A stretch of 64,000 nucleotides of DNA from the NCBI GenBank assembly GCA_013398175.1, contig VZRZ01005967.1, forward strand, positions 869,032 to 933,031, given 5' to 3'. The translations under genes were made by a program, and so were the position numbers. Shown piece by piece: positions 39,664 through 52,500 of this stretch (position 1 is its first letter; each line of letters starts with the position of its first letter). The stretch is from Climacteris rufus. Lineage: Eukaryota > Chordata > Aves > Passeriformes > Climacteridae. Below the pieces are notes generated by a model. It saw only the letters and a list, made by a program, of their open reading frames with translations. It was not told where the DNA came from and did no database searches.

Positions 39664-42600
39664 TTCAGGGCAAAAAATACCCACAAAACTACTTACTGTC
39701 AAGATTTTTTGATTGAGGCATTTTGGTAATACAAATTCACACAAGTCCGTCATTTTCAAATGAAACACCCATATTGTATAGTTTTGCACTTCATCTGCTT
39801 TTGATGAATTAGAGTAGCTCTTTCTAGCTTCATTTATCCCCCCATTTGTTTGCAAACTAACAAAAAATTGCCATTTTAGAGGAAGGAGGGTTTTTTTTGA
39901 ATAATAGCAAAAGGGAGAATCTTCTGTTAAAAAAAAAATCTACCTCAGAAACGTGCTCAGAAGACAGGCAGTGGCTCGGGAGACAGAGGTTGCACGTTCT
40001 CTGTGGAAGCAGCACCACGGAGCAGCGCAAACACGGCTGCTGGCTGCCTCATCAGAAGGAGACCCTTGAACAAATAATGTGTTTTAAAATGTAGGTGCAC
40101 TATTTAACTGTGAAGGAGAAGGAAGAAGCATCCTGGTCTGGCTGTTCCCCTGCCCTTCTCTTTGCCCACTTTGGTTCTGGGCACTCAGACTTAGTGGCTC
40201 CTTTTAGTGGCAGCTTTGCAGTGTGGCCTGGGAAGGACTGTGACGTGAAACAGTGAATTCATTAGAAAAAGTGCACAACTGTCCCAAATGCTAGCAGATT
40301 GAGCACTGAGTAGCAGGAGAGAGCTCTTGCCCAGTCTGTGCAAAGCTTCTAGGTAAAAAGATGGTCTTCTGTACATTGGGCAAACGATGTAAAGAAACGG
40401 TATCAACACAAGCAATGTGGGGGCTGTTATCCATTTGTACAAGTTGGCAGCTTGTTGGAGCTATCTAGCTACTAATACATGTTATAAAATATATATGTTT
40501 GGTTAAAAGAGTTTCCATTTCTCCCTGGTGGGGACTGCATCATGTTTTAATTTCTGCAGTTGTTTTCCCAAGGCAAAGATGTTAGCTATTGATGCTTTAT
40601 TGGTTCTTTGACATTTTTTCCACTATTGCCTTCATTATCATCTAACTGCTAACAGTCATGAGAGGAGGGATTGCTGACATGAAATCTGGATGGTTTTCAA
40701 TGAGTCCTTTTTCTTCTGGACAGTGTCACTTACATTGTGTTCAGTTACATGTTGCTGGTTGTACTATGTTTAAGGAAAGAACTTGTCCTGGAACTTGGTT
40801 ACCAGTTACCTCTCATATGAACACTTTTAAGAGCATGATACGCCTTTTTTCAAGTTTGTAAAAGATCTGGATGTTTTCTTAGGGTATTTCTGCTCTTGAG
40901 TATTATGCTTCTCAAGGGGGAAATTACCTGGATGTATCAGTTATATGATTTCATCAGGAATCTATGTCTAAGTATCTTTTCCCCGTCATTACATGACCAC
41001 CTCTACTTTGACAGTGTCCACAATTACAAGAGAATTGCCACGGCAAGGAGCAGTCTGGCTCAGTTATCTAAAAGTTCACGTTTCATTTAATTTCATTTAA
41101 TTCTCACCAAATCCTTTATGTGTTTCAGCTGCTTTTGAAAATCCTTTCTAGTTTTTCCTCTTCATGACGCTACAAAGGATCTAACTATAATTTCATTTTT
41201 TAGCATGTTGTAGCAAGTCATGTGCAAAACAAGTCATACTTGCTTTTTACACAGATACACCTTTGAAAAGCTTCTTTTAACCAAAAGTGTTTATTCTAGC
41301 TACATTTAAAAACTGTACCATACTCTTCTTCAATTCAAAATTGTGGTCACAGCAGGAGTCTTTTGGTTTGTTCTGGGGGAGGTCTCTGTTCTCTGTTTTA
41401 ATTGTAAAATTTACAAACTTACCATCTTCACTCCCCAAAAATCAACCAAAACTCTTTAAGTTTAAAGACTTGGCTTCTTTGACAAACTAGATCTGAGCTT
41501 TGTATTTGAGACAAACACTGAGATGCTAAAGCATCAGGGCTCTGCGTAAGGAGCTTCAGCCTGGCCTCTGTTTCTGGAAGTTGTACAGTCAGCTTACTTT
41601 GATCTGGCAAGGGGAAAGGTTTTTATTCTGACTTGGAAATAGCTGTTTGATCAGTTGTGCAGGCTGTCCTGAAGAGTGCAGTGGCATCTCTAGGTTTGCT
41701 TTGGTTTAGAGACAGGCGCATGGTGCAGGCCTCTCCTTTGCTGGCTCAATGTTAGGGGATTTCTGACCAGAGCTTGGGTGGTTTTGCTCTATTAGTTTTG
41801 GGATTCTATATTATCATGGTGCCCTGGATGAACCACAAATCTCAACCAATTTCTATTAAGATACTATGAAATAGAATGCAATCACCAGCATATACTGATA
41901 GAAGAAGTCTGCAAGGCTTTCTGTAAGTGTAGATAGGTTACTTTAAAAATACAGTCAGTCAGATATGGCAATTTAATGAGAAAGGCCAGGAGACTGCAGA
42001 ATGCAGTTTGTGCTGCAAGGGTGGGTGATAAGTTGAAAAAATATTTGTCCAGTCTTGAAGAATGGCTCCTCGTATCTTTAAATAATATGTTTGGATTTTT
42101 TTGTCCTTTTGAAAGGATATGAGGTGGGGTCTGAAAATGTAGCACATTCTGCATCTCATTAATTTGTGTTGCTTTCTTTTATAATGAATATAGTATTTTC
42201 ATCTGCACAAGGAGAAGCCTTGAAAACAAATTAATGCATAGGGGAGTGTTATCTTTGTAATTTTTGCAGCTGCAGACCAAACTTAAGGATTGTGTAGTGT
42301 TATTGCATTTGATTTCCTGTCACTTGGCTCTGAGTGTTGGTTCATCTGATAATCACACTGAAATCTGTTTCCTTAAATTTAACCAGCAGGCACAGTGGCT
42401 GTCTGTTTAAAAGGTCTGATAAGTGATAAGCTGGGTTGTTCTGCTCCATGTTAAATATTCCTGAGTAGAACTGTTCCATCAAGGTGATCTGTTTGAATGA
42501 AGCATTTAATAGAAATAGAATTTGTGTTGATACAATGAAACATTACAGCTGTTGGTGTAAAAAGCCTTACAAAAAATATGCTCTCTACCGTTAAAGGTAA

Positions 42601-43230
42601 CTTTCTGCATATAGATATCTGTGAATTATATTGAAATAATATGTATGTGCGTGCACATACATCTAAAAAGAAGAAACAGTGTTGAAAATTGGAAGAAAAA
42701 AGCAGTCAAAACTGTCTAAAAGCTATAGCTGGTCCCCCAAACTCTTAATACTGCAAATGTAGTTTTACATTGTGAAAAAGACAGTTTATAATCTATTTCA
42801 TATACTCATTAAACAATTCTCCTTTTGATTCCAGAAGTTACCTAATTCCAGACAGTATTGCAACGTAAATCACAATATGTCTTTGTTCCTAAATGGAAAA
42901 ATGTTTCTGCTTAATGAAACCCAGCATCAGATTTTTTTTTATGAATGAGCAAGGTAATGCACACTGTAAATGATGTGTAACAGTTTGTTGATCACTTTAG
43001 CAATTAACTGCAGCTGAAAAAAGTCTGCTTACTCAGGCTGGTCTTACTCTCATTCTCTGAGGAAACTCTGGATTTTAATGAAGACAGTCCAGTGAGTAAA
43101 CAAATTCCTAGGCAGTTGCAAAAACGAAAATAACATAAAATACAGTTTACTCATTTAATATCAAGCTTTCTCTTTGAATAGTGCAGATTGTGTAAGTTTA
43201 CTTTTTAAACATACTTTTTATTTAATCTAG
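39664..43230 (+). other. Intronic sequence up to EIF3H exon 3
   Basis: AT-rich sequence with a small CpG-richer patch around 39990-40060. Open frames are short. The last 30 bases are pyrimidine-rich and form the acceptor tract for the exon at 43231. No other gene or repeat family is recognised. Confidence 0.6.
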
Positions 43231-43398
43231 TTCAATACCAGATGGAAATGATGCGAAGCCTCCGCCACGTAAACATTGATCATCTTCACGTTGGCTGGTA
43301 CCAGTCCACGTACTATGGCTCTTTTGTCACTCGTGCCCTCCTGGACTCCCAGTTCAGTTACCAGCACGCCATTGAGGAGTCTGTAGTTCTCATTTACG
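43231..43398 (+). CDS. EIF3H: EIF3H coding exon (inferred exon 3): centre of the MPN domain
   Basis: This 168-nt exon begins after a pyrimidine-rich acceptor ending CTAG and ends at donor GTTAGT. It enters with two bases of a split Val codon and leaves with the first base of a split Asp codon. It encodes 55 whole codons starting QYQMEMMRSLRHVNIDHLHV, about residues 98-152 of a 352-residue protein. This is the central MPN fold shared by eIF3, proteasome lid and COP9 signalosome subunits. Active JAMM proteases carry H-x-H-x7-S-x2-D. Here the H-L-H pair is kept, but the Ser and Asp positions are Tyr and Ser (reading HLHVGWYQSTYYGS), so the domain cannot bind zinc in the usual way and is structural, as known for EIF3H. 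The exon length is a multiple of three, so skipping it would keep the frame. Confidence 0.97.
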
Positions 43399-44916
43399 GT
43401 TAGTATGAGGTTTCCTTTATTACTCTTTTCCCCTCTTAATATTATTACTACTATTTTTGTATTCTGTCTTTTGCCTGTAAGAGTAGCCTGGCAGGCCTTC
43501 TCGAGTAAATACCAACCCTGTGTCTACGGCAGCCTCAGCAGCAGCTAAGTCTAGACAGGGTTTCCTTCTTTCTGTTTATTTTTCTTGCTATCAGAGCCCT
43601 GATGTGTACGTTTTGGAATGCTGGAGTAGCTGCTTCATTTTTATTCCTTCATCTCCCCTCCCTCATGGAAGGGGCTGGTGGAACCCGACCAGATGTCTAA
43701 CAAACCCCGCTTGCTAGCGTGTCTGGCTCTGTACGTGACTGACCAATCATCACACGAGTTGCCAAGTTTTTTTTATACCTCTGACAGAAGCATACAAAAC
43801 CTGGACTGTTTCTTAGCACAAAGATTTTTTTCTTTTCTGCCTATTTAATGGTGTTTCCTCAAGCTCTCCAGACCAGATGTTCTGTGCTGTATCAGAACCA
43901 TAGGCAATTTAACAGCTTTATAGCCTCCCCCTCCCCAAACACTCACAGTTTGCCATATCTGGCAGACTTGCATATAGTTTCCAGCTGAGAAGTAAATGTA
44001 ACGTCCTGAGTATCTGTCAGAAAAAATACTAATGAATACGATCAATCTTATGAGCTGCCCCAAAATTGTTTCAGTATGTTAACAATTGGATTACAGTAAA
44101 GAACAAGTTGTTAAAGTATACTTATATTGGCTGGAAACATTGCATCATCAGACCTTGATGAATTTTCCACTTGTTTCAGTCTATTTTGGTTTTCATTTTA
44201 TCACCGATTGCTAAAAGTTTTACTGTGTTAAGTTTCAGACAACATGAATGTTAACACAGCTTTTATTCTCATGTTGGCATGCTTCAGCCGTTATCATGCT
44301 GCAAGTGTTAAGCTTCTTTGTCCAAGGAATGTAACAGTTTGTTTAGAAAATTTCCCCCTAAATTCAGCAGAGTATGTCAAGGCAAAACTAATCTTTCTAT
44401 ACACCAGATACATTGTCATGCACAAAGCAGCATGGCAACTTGATCTGAATTAGCTTATTGCTACTCTGAGATTACCTTCTTGGGGCTATAAAATGTCATT
44501 TAATGAATATTTTAATTTACTGCATAATGACTGGAAGGAAAAATCTTTATTTAAATGAGGTCGCTCTTACATAAGTTCTGTGGATAATTCGTAAGGAAGA
44601 GAAGAAAATGTGATTTGGACCTTTATTGGGAAATGATATGAGTAGAATGGGTCTAGATCCCCTTAAGTTCTGCAAGTGAAGTTTACTAATAGAGCTTCAC
44701 TGTATGTGATGATGGGATGTATTTTACATTGCAGTACAATAGGATTGCCTCTGTTACAGTGTCTTTTCTGTGTTCGTTGTCTTAATTTTTTTTCACTAGG
44801 ACTACTTAGTAATTTTCCTAATGAATGACATCAATGTTGATGTCATTCAGATATTTAAAAAGAAAAAGGCAGTCTGGGTTTGATAATAATATGCTTTCTT
44901 CCATTTTTAATTATAG
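43399..44916 (+). other. EIF3H: EIF3H intron 3 (1,518 bp)
   Basis: Donor GTTAGT, acceptor TTATAG. It holds a perfect palindrome at 44822-44849 close to the acceptor. I see no exon, RNA gene or mobile element inside. Confidence 0.85.
44822..44849. repeat. Perfect palindrome with 13-bp arms near an exon
   Basis: Arms TGAATGACATCAA and TTGATGTCATTCA are exact reverse complements around a 2-base TG centre. It ends 67 bases before the exon at 44917. The halves contain TGACATCA and TGATGTCA, one base off the CRE/ATF site TGACGTCA. A hairpin or protein-binding role is inference only. Confidence 0.9.
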
Positions 44917-45016
44917 ATCCCATTAAAACTGCCCAAGGGTCTTTGTCACTGAAAGCATACAGGCTGACTCCCAAACTGATGGAAGTTTGCAAAGAAAAAG
45001 ACTTCTCTCCAGAAGC
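44917..45016 (+). CDS. EIF3H: EIF3H coding exon (inferred exon 4): end of the MPN core
   Basis: This 100-nt exon lies between acceptor TTATAG and a consensus donor GTAAGT. It completes the split Asp codon, encodes 32 whole codons (starting PIKTAQGSLSLKAYRLTPKL) and ends with two bases of a split Ala codon. The sequence matches the strand and helix after the inactive JAMM-like loop, where MPN proteins carry a D-P-x-K/x-T-x-G-x-L-S-L-x-A-Y pattern, about residues 154-185. A perfect 13-bp-arm palindrome ends 67 bases before the exon. A 29-base assembly gap lies about 630 bases after it. There is no stop or frameshift inside the exon, and its phases match both neighbours. Confidence 0.97.
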
Positions 45017-46419
45017 GTAAGTAACTTCAAAGAATGTCTTCTCATAGGATTATCTGAATTATTTGGGATGCAGAACAGTACCCAGGACTATGGAACACTG
45101 TATTTTAAAATCTCATGTAATAGTGTGTGCTGGGGAAAATGGACCTGTGTGGGTAGTGAGAGACATGCAGTGACTGAGAAAGTGTGAAAGTCTGTCTGGG
45201 CATCTCTGAGTGGTGGAACCTGAACTGGTTTTGGGTATACTCAGTGGACGTGCTGTGAGGACCATGGGGAAGATAGCTGTATGTGGGAACAGAGCCAAAA
45301 ACAGAAAAAAAGAAGTGGTCTGTCTTTAAGCTCTTTTTTTTTTTTCCAGAAGGAAAACAGAACAGGTATTCTGGAATAGCTGTTCCTGTGTATTTGTTCC
45401 AAATTAACTCCCCCATGTGGACACAATCTTCTGGAGTAAAGGAGGATAATTACTCTGTTTCAAAAGATTAGCTGCTTGTTACAGATCTAGGCCTTAGCTG
45501 GCATCCTTTGCCTTCAGCTGCTTGGTGTTCGATGGCAAAAAGCACAAGCACTTGTGAAAATCACTTTGTGGAGGAAAAATGTAGTAATTTCATTGCTTGG
45601 TGTCTAAGACTCTAATGATGAACAAATAAATCTGTGATTAGTAAAANNNNNNNNNNNNNNNNNNNNNNNNNNNNNAAGGAGGTGGGAAGGAGGCGTAAAG
45701 CAAAAGTTTTTATTCCAAAATCCATTATGAGTATAAAGAAATTAAGGCTATATTTCCTTAGAAACTTGTAGATCATGCTTTTATTTCCAGATTTTAGGAA
45801 AGGTATTACTGTCTACTTTATTTACTTCATTGTAAAGAAATAGCAATAGTTTTTTATGTGTATATTGTAAAAAAATGCACACTGAAAATTTATATTTTAA
45901 TATTCACCATAGAATTTAGTTATTCCAAAACATACACTATTTTGTAAATCTGATTTTTTGGTCAGTAAAAATTTTCATTATTCAGCTATTGGAGAATTTG
46001 TTTTTCATTGTAGTAGTTAGGATTTTAAAGGTATTTTAGCATCATGTGATAATTAACTGTTCACTTCTATTTAAGAAACCCTGATGACAGGGAAATCAGT
46101 AAAATATTTTGGAAGGGGCAGAGTTAATCCTGTCAGTACAGTCTCTTGCTGGAGGCTTTTTCATGTGGGTAATCTATTAGCAAGCAAGGCAGCTACTTGT
46201 CTTCTGAGAGTTTTTCCTAGAGCAGCTTTTCCTAGCCTTTGTAAACGTGACGTTTTGCCATGCAAATACTTTCTTAACAAGACCTGACTTTTGTTTAATT
46301 GTGGAATTATGAAAATATAGAGCTTTACAAAATTGCCAATTGTTGGAGCAACAATTCAACAAAGAGAATAGGAGAGTAACTGTTTATATTCATAAATACT
46401 CTATAACTTTTTTTCACAG
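45017..46419 (+). other. EIF3H: EIF3H intron 4 (about 1.4 kb, contains an assembly gap)
   Basis: Donor GTAAGT, acceptor TTTTCACAG. An assembly gap lies at 45647-45675, so the true length is uncertain. No other feature is recognised. Confidence 0.85.
45647..45675. other. Assembly gap of 29 N
   Basis: A run of 29 N. The sequence after it is purine-rich (AAGGAGGTGGGAAGGAGGCG), which may be the end of a low-complexity purine tract that was hard to assemble. The real length of the missing sequence is unknown. Confidence 0.99.
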
Positions 46420-46569
46420 CTTGAAAAAAGCGAATATTGCATATGAGAACATGTTTGAAGAAGTGCCTATTGTAATTAAGAATTCATACCTGATCAATGT
46501 GATGTTGTGGGAACTGGAGAAGAAATCTGCAGTAGCCGATAGACATGAATTGCTCAGTCTGGCTAGCAG
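46420..46569 (+). CDS. EIF3H: EIF3H coding exon (inferred exon 5)
   Basis: This 150-nt exon follows acceptor TTTTCACAG and ends at donor GTAAGT. One base completes the split Ala codon. Then come 49 whole codons (starting LKKANIAYENMFEEVPIVIK and ending ELLSLAS) and two bases of a split Ser codon, about residues 187-235. The exon covers the helical linker after the MPN domain, with the conserved FEEVPIVIKNS segment and an acidic/basic helix around WELEKKSAVAD. The upstream intron runs open into the exon, so the frame alone does not set the start. The acceptor and family conservation do. Its length is a multiple of three, so skipping would not shift the frame. Confidence 0.97.
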
Positions 46570-49500
46570 GTAAGTACTTGTTACAATAATGGATGTACTT
46601 TTATTCGCTTTCCCAAACCACAGTTTAACACCTTGGGTGAAATCCCAGTCTCATTACAGTCTGTGGAAGCTTTGCCTTAACTTTTAATGGGGTTAACACT
46701 TTACCCTTCGTGTTCTTTGCTGAAGGAAAAGCTACATGGTAAAACTGGAGCATTAGATTCAAGGACTAAATTCAGTCTGTAATCCTTAGATACTTGCAGT
46801 GCTTGAAATGTATAAATTTTTCAGAAGATTGTGTTTCTTCAAGAAAATATGGGCACTCAGAAAATTCAGGCAAATAGATCTGTAAATAAAAATTGGTTTT
46901 GTTAAATATTCTTTAAGTAATTACATAAATTATTTTAAGAAAAAAGAAATTGCATTTCTTTTACTGTACTAGCAGGACAAATATGAAAATAAATTTAATA
47001 AAGGCTTTGAGAAACTGGCAAAAATGCCAGTGATTGTCATGACAGCCAGAATTCATGATGTCAGAATTTGTTTTAAGAGTTTCTAGAATTATCTTCTCAT
47101 AACTTTGTCTAAGAATAGTTTTTTGTTCTGTGTGGCACTTTGCCCTGAAAATACACTTTTCATAACAAAGTAGGCATGATTTTGAGCAGTATGATCAAAA
47201 ATGTGGTGGTATTTAAATTTTGTGCAACACAGTACAGTTGGATCATTATTTCTCTGACCAAAATAACCAGATACACAGAGTCATGCAGTATCTTGTTGCA
47301 TGTAGGAACTGGGTTGTATTCATTAATAGTTTTTTGGGCTGTATCATTTTACTTTGATGTCAAGGTATTGTCTGCCAATATTCTGATCCTAGTGGCCTCT
47401 TTTCTTTTTCCTTTTTTCTCCTACTCTCCCTCCCACCCCCTCCATATCAGACTGAAGCTAATGAATCTGTGTTTCTAGTGGTCCCTGTGTTGCCTAAGTT
47501 AGCAAAAAATTTTCCACTTTCTCTACTTCAGCTTATGTGGATGCACTGAGGGATCTGATAGCTTTTAGAGAAAGTGGTCAAGAGAGAATAGGTCTAGGGT
47601 TGAACTCTGCTGGGGAGTGTACAAATGCCACAAGTGATAGTTAGTCAATAATTCTGTCCAGTAAAATTGTGACTTTGCACATTGGAATTAATGAATAGAA
47701 GGATTTTTGCCGAGATATTCAGTCTGCTGGACTCTGCAGATGTTCTGTCTCTTTCTTTCCTTGGTCAAAGATCACAAAGCTTTTCCTATCTGAGAAGAGG
47801 GTGGACACTGAATGTAGGAGATAACAATGGTTTGATTCCTCATGAGCTCTGTGAAAGGAGGACTGTGCTGAGGATATCACAGGGTTCCAGGTGATTTGGC
47901 AGCATCGCCCTTGGTTGTTTCTTCGGCTTTGCTCCTGTATTAAGGGCTGGGACTGCCTGACATGCTGGATCCTAGCAAGGGCTGCTCCTAGTCACACAAT
48001 ACAGTTCTGGAAACAGAAAGTGATTTGGACAGATCACAAATCACAGCTTTATGTTTTATGTAGTAACTGTTCTGTGCCACTGTCCTGACTCAAGATAAGA
48101 ACTGTACAAATTAATTTCCGTTCTGGAATGATGGTGTTAAGTGTCTGCTGCAAGACAGGCTTTTGTGTTGGTCCTCATATCAGTAAAGGGAATGAGAAGT
48201 GAACAAGAAAAGTACCAGCCCAAAATTAAAAACAGACTTTCTGGGGAGATTTTTTTAGCTCACCTGATCTATTTGAGGATCTTAAGGTGCTTAGTTTGGT
48301 ATGAAGGAGAGAAGGGTTTGGAAATTACCCCAGTGAGTTGTTTGACCGTTGTTGTATGTGTCCTTTTTTTAATGTTTGATAGCTGCTTTTAGTTACCAGG
48401 CAGGTTACATTCAGTGATACTTCACATTGGTATAACTGGCAAAGCAGCTGGCAAATTAAAGCATTTTAGTGCTTGTTTATTCAAGATTAGGTGACTTCTA
48501 CTGCCTGCTGAAATATTTAACTAGTTCTTACTTGAATTCAACTACGAAGGTTACTCTGTGAAAGCATATATTACCTGAAGTAGGGAGTTGAAACCCCTAC
48601 TGTTCTGGAGTTTAATTTTCACTTTCCACTTTCTCTTTTATATTTTCACATTTCCTTATTTTTGTCTTTTAGCAGTTGTGGCTAGAACATTTCAGATAAC
48701 AACTTTTAATTTTGGTGCATATCTTCCTCACTTAACTTTGCTGTTGTTGACAGTAACTCCAAAGCTACTTTTTGGTTTTGGCCTCTTTTTTAGGTTTTTC
48801 TCGTAGTTTGTATAATTTTCTTGGAGTCTAGGGTTTGTTGAGCTCTTGGGGGACTTTTTTGGCTCTTTGGGAGCACCCCTGAACTTTTATACTCTCTGAA
48901 GCAATGGTGTTGGCAAGAAAATTATTTACCCATAGTTCCTCACCTCTAGAGAGTTTGCTTCATCAAAATTCTCACATGTTCAGCCACCCACCTTGTCTGA
49001 GTTTAAAGCTGTTTCAGGTACTTTGCTTGCACCTTAGTATCTTTCTCCATTTGAAGTACATTTGTGGTAATTGTATATAGTAATTTACTTTTTTGGATAT
49101 AAATTTGTGTTTCTGTTGTGAAATGTGAATTGACTGGAGTACTTTAGGTAAAGAAGTTGAAGACAGACTAGCATAAGGCTAGCAAGTAATAGCAAGTAAA
49201 GGCCTTTTACTCAAACTGTTATCCTGCTACCCTTAAGGACCAAAATGTCTTGAAGACCTTGGAGTACTGCCAGTCTTTTGATAGAGACTCAAGAATTAAA
49301 ATCCTGTCAGATAATGTTCCAGATCTTCAGAGAAATAATTACAACCAACTTTCTCATTCTCATCCATCTCTTCCTTATTCTACTGATGATCTAGTTTAAA
49401 TTAAAAAAAGCTTTTTTGTGGTCTAGCTTCATAATAGGGTTGTTCTATAATATCTCAATTTGTCTCGAGCGATTTTTCTAATAGTGTGCGTCAGTAGAAG

Positions 49501-52500
49501 CAAACATGTGCTGAACATTTACTGCACTAACATCTACTTGGCAGTTACGTTTTTCAAACATCAGATGCAGTATTTTTGCACAAGTGACATAAGAAGGGTT
49601 GCTTTGGCTTTTGAAAACAATATTAACCTTTATACATTGCACTGCTTATTCAAAAATCTCAATGTGCTTAACGGATTATTAAGATAATTATGAAAATCTC
49701 TCATTTGCAGATGGGGGAACTTGACACAGAGAGAGTAAATGTGTTGCCCAAAGGCACACATCAAAGTCAGAACAGAAAACAGAATGGAACTCAAGACTCT
49801 TGACTTACATATCTCATTCAAACAAAATCCTCTTAAATGGCACAGGTTGAACTCAGGCTGAAATGCTGAGATGTAAACAAGTTCTGCTAAGTGGTGGGAA
49901 CATACCTTACAAATTTTTAATCAAAAAGATGTGCTTTGCCCAGCAGTACCTCTCTAATCCACCCAAAGCTGTTCCCACCAGGAGGAAAAATGCTGTACAG
50001 GATGGCACCTTTCCCAAATAGCAGTGGCTGAGAGGGGCCTCAGTGGAGCTGATGGAAAGTGGAAAAAATGAGCAGCAGATAGAGCATTTTCTAACGCTTC
50101 TTCTTGCTGTTCCTTGTTCTCATCTTCCTTAGCTACAGTGCAAACAAAATAAAATTGAAGAAGTGAGGGGGTCCAATTATGGCAATTGTAGGCAAGTTTG
50201 GGGGGCCATCTTTTTGGGCATCTCCAGCTTCAGAATTGTTATAGCCCAAAATGCGGCGCCCGGGTGTGGCACCATGGCCCGGTCCCTGCGCTGTGCCAGC
50301 CGAGCCGGAGCTGTGCCTGGACACAGGAAAGCTGCTGACAGCACACGGGCACTCAGAGCCTTGGGAATCACTGCTTCTCTCTCAAGCTTGGGTGGCTGAC
50401 TTGAAGCTTCATTTTGGGTGTTTCAGACCTTTACCAAGTGTGTCTGGAATCCTTTTCTGATTAAAGATGCTGAAGTAAATATGGGCTTCATGTGCAGTTC
50501 CCTATTATGAATGCTACAGAAGCGGAGCCAGTTTGAGGTTCCCTTCCCAGCTGCTTGCCTCGTTCCTACCCACTACCCCCATTTCATCTCTGCATCCCTC
50601 CCACCCTCAAAGATTTTTATTCCCTCATCTGTTTCAGAATATGGCTGTACAAATAGCTTTTGTGGAATAGTCTGATGGAAAAAGTCAGACTCCCACTCTT
50701 CCCTTCCAGCCTTTCCCTCTGCCTCCCTAAAAAAAAAAAAAAAGAAACCCAACAGGGGGTGTTTTTGCATTTACAGATTTACAGTAGAATATTACACTGA
50801 AAGAGTTTGAAGTATGCCCACGCAAACAGCTGAATCCATACAGCTCAGAGTGCTGTAATCTTTGGGCAAGGAGGGAGAGGCCAGGAGTATGCTGATGGTG
50901 GAACCTCTTAAACTGACTTGCTGGCAACAGTGAACTGCACCTTTGCTCTCCTTAAAATATAACTGGAAAGGGAGGCTCTCGTGGTATAAGCACTCCTTCA
51001 GGAAGAGGAAGGCTTGCAGTCAGGTCTCTTAGCCAGATCTGTATCCTAAGAGGATGCCCTTGTGTAGTGAGTGACCTGTGAGCTCAGTTAATGCTTGTAG
51101 TTGTTGCTTTCCCCTTCTGTGAGTGCTGGACTGCATCACTGCCCAATGCGGGGCTCGCCACTGGGAAGGACAAGACAGGAAACACCATGAGTGTTATCTG
51201 CAGATTAGGCTACTCTGCTCACAGATTTCTACTTCTCACCCTCAGAATTAATTGACCCTTCTGTTTGATAATTGTTAAACGAGGAATCAGAAATAATCTA
51301 TGTGTCAAGGACCTGATTTTCTATCTGCCCTTGTGGGTGAAGAATTATACCCCATCAAGTATAAGGCTGTTACAGCAAAACTGCACAGCACAAGAAATTG
51401 CTTTCTGGACTATATTTTCTAGTCTGTTTTATAATGTAAAGAGGCTTTGACAGTTTCCCTTTGACAGTTTGTATGTGTTTGTAATTTTTGGGCATTTTTA
51501 ATTATGCCTTCTAAACGAAACAGACAAGGCTCAAATGATACATTTCCAGAAGTGTTATAGGTCGCTCCTTACGGGTCCATGATCCTAGTAGCAGTTGTGC
51601 TGAAGGAGTGCTCTCACATTAGATTATGCTTCATTAGATGTGTAAGAATCCACATGGCAGGTGCTTTTTCTGATTTGTATTTTCTTCCCTCTTTTATTAT
51701 CTATATTTCTTCACAAAAAAGAACACAGTCCCCATGTGTGGTCTTTGCGATTCTCGGTAGGAAAGCTGTTCTGCGGCTGATAGTTTTCTTCCATGAAGAT
51801 TCAGTGATACCAAAGGAGTGGTGGTCTCCTGGTGCTATCTTAAGGTGTAGCTGTCTTCTAGTTCAATTCAAGAGTACTCTCAGGTCATCAGCACTGGGTG
51901 ATCTCAGACTTGACTTGTTTCAGATGAAACTAAACTGAAAAGAGGCATTGGGAGGATAATTACTGTGCTTCAGCCACTTTCAGATCACTGGACCATGTCA
52001 GACATAGTGATAAGAACCCCCCCAAACACATGTAGCATGGCCATTGGTTTCTCAGCACCAGCTGTTTTGCTTTATAGATCTGTTCCTGTTGGTCTGCCCT
52101 ACTCGCTAATTTAAGTGTAAACTCAATTTAATTGACTCTTTTGCTGAATCTGCTGACTGAAATGCAACCATTGAAATTGCAGTTTCTTTATTACTGATCC
52201 CCCCAGAACAACAACAAATGCAAGTGCTGAGCTCCGCATTGTCTACAATTGAGTGCCACAGAGCCTTTTAGGGAAGTGAGTCTGTGAGCAGCACTAACTG
52301 GCACCCCTTTTTAAAGCATATATATATGTATTTATATTTAAATTTATTTTTTTTAGTTGTATTGATGCATATAGGGCATTTAGGTACCTGGCAGAATGAT
52401 CTTTGAGGTCTGCTGTAGGGAGTGCACAAGGTAAGGAGGTGTCTAAAGGACCCTTTGGGCTAATGAAGTGTATGATGAGTGTTATGGGCTGGAGCAATGT

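Noticed and set aside
1..43230. EIF3H exons 1 and 2
   Set aside because: I looked for the codons of the N-terminal region (the acidic TEDDADFDE end of exon 2 in particular) and saw none. This was a visual search, so a tblastn would be needed to be certain.
46340..46573. 77-codon frame starting upstream of EIF3H exon 5
   Set aside because: The first ~27 codons are intron read through the acceptor. Only 46420-46569 is coding.
51579..51938. 119-codon forward frame in EIF3H intron 5
   Set aside because: No similarity recognised, no splice sites that fit EIF3H phase, and intron-like composition.
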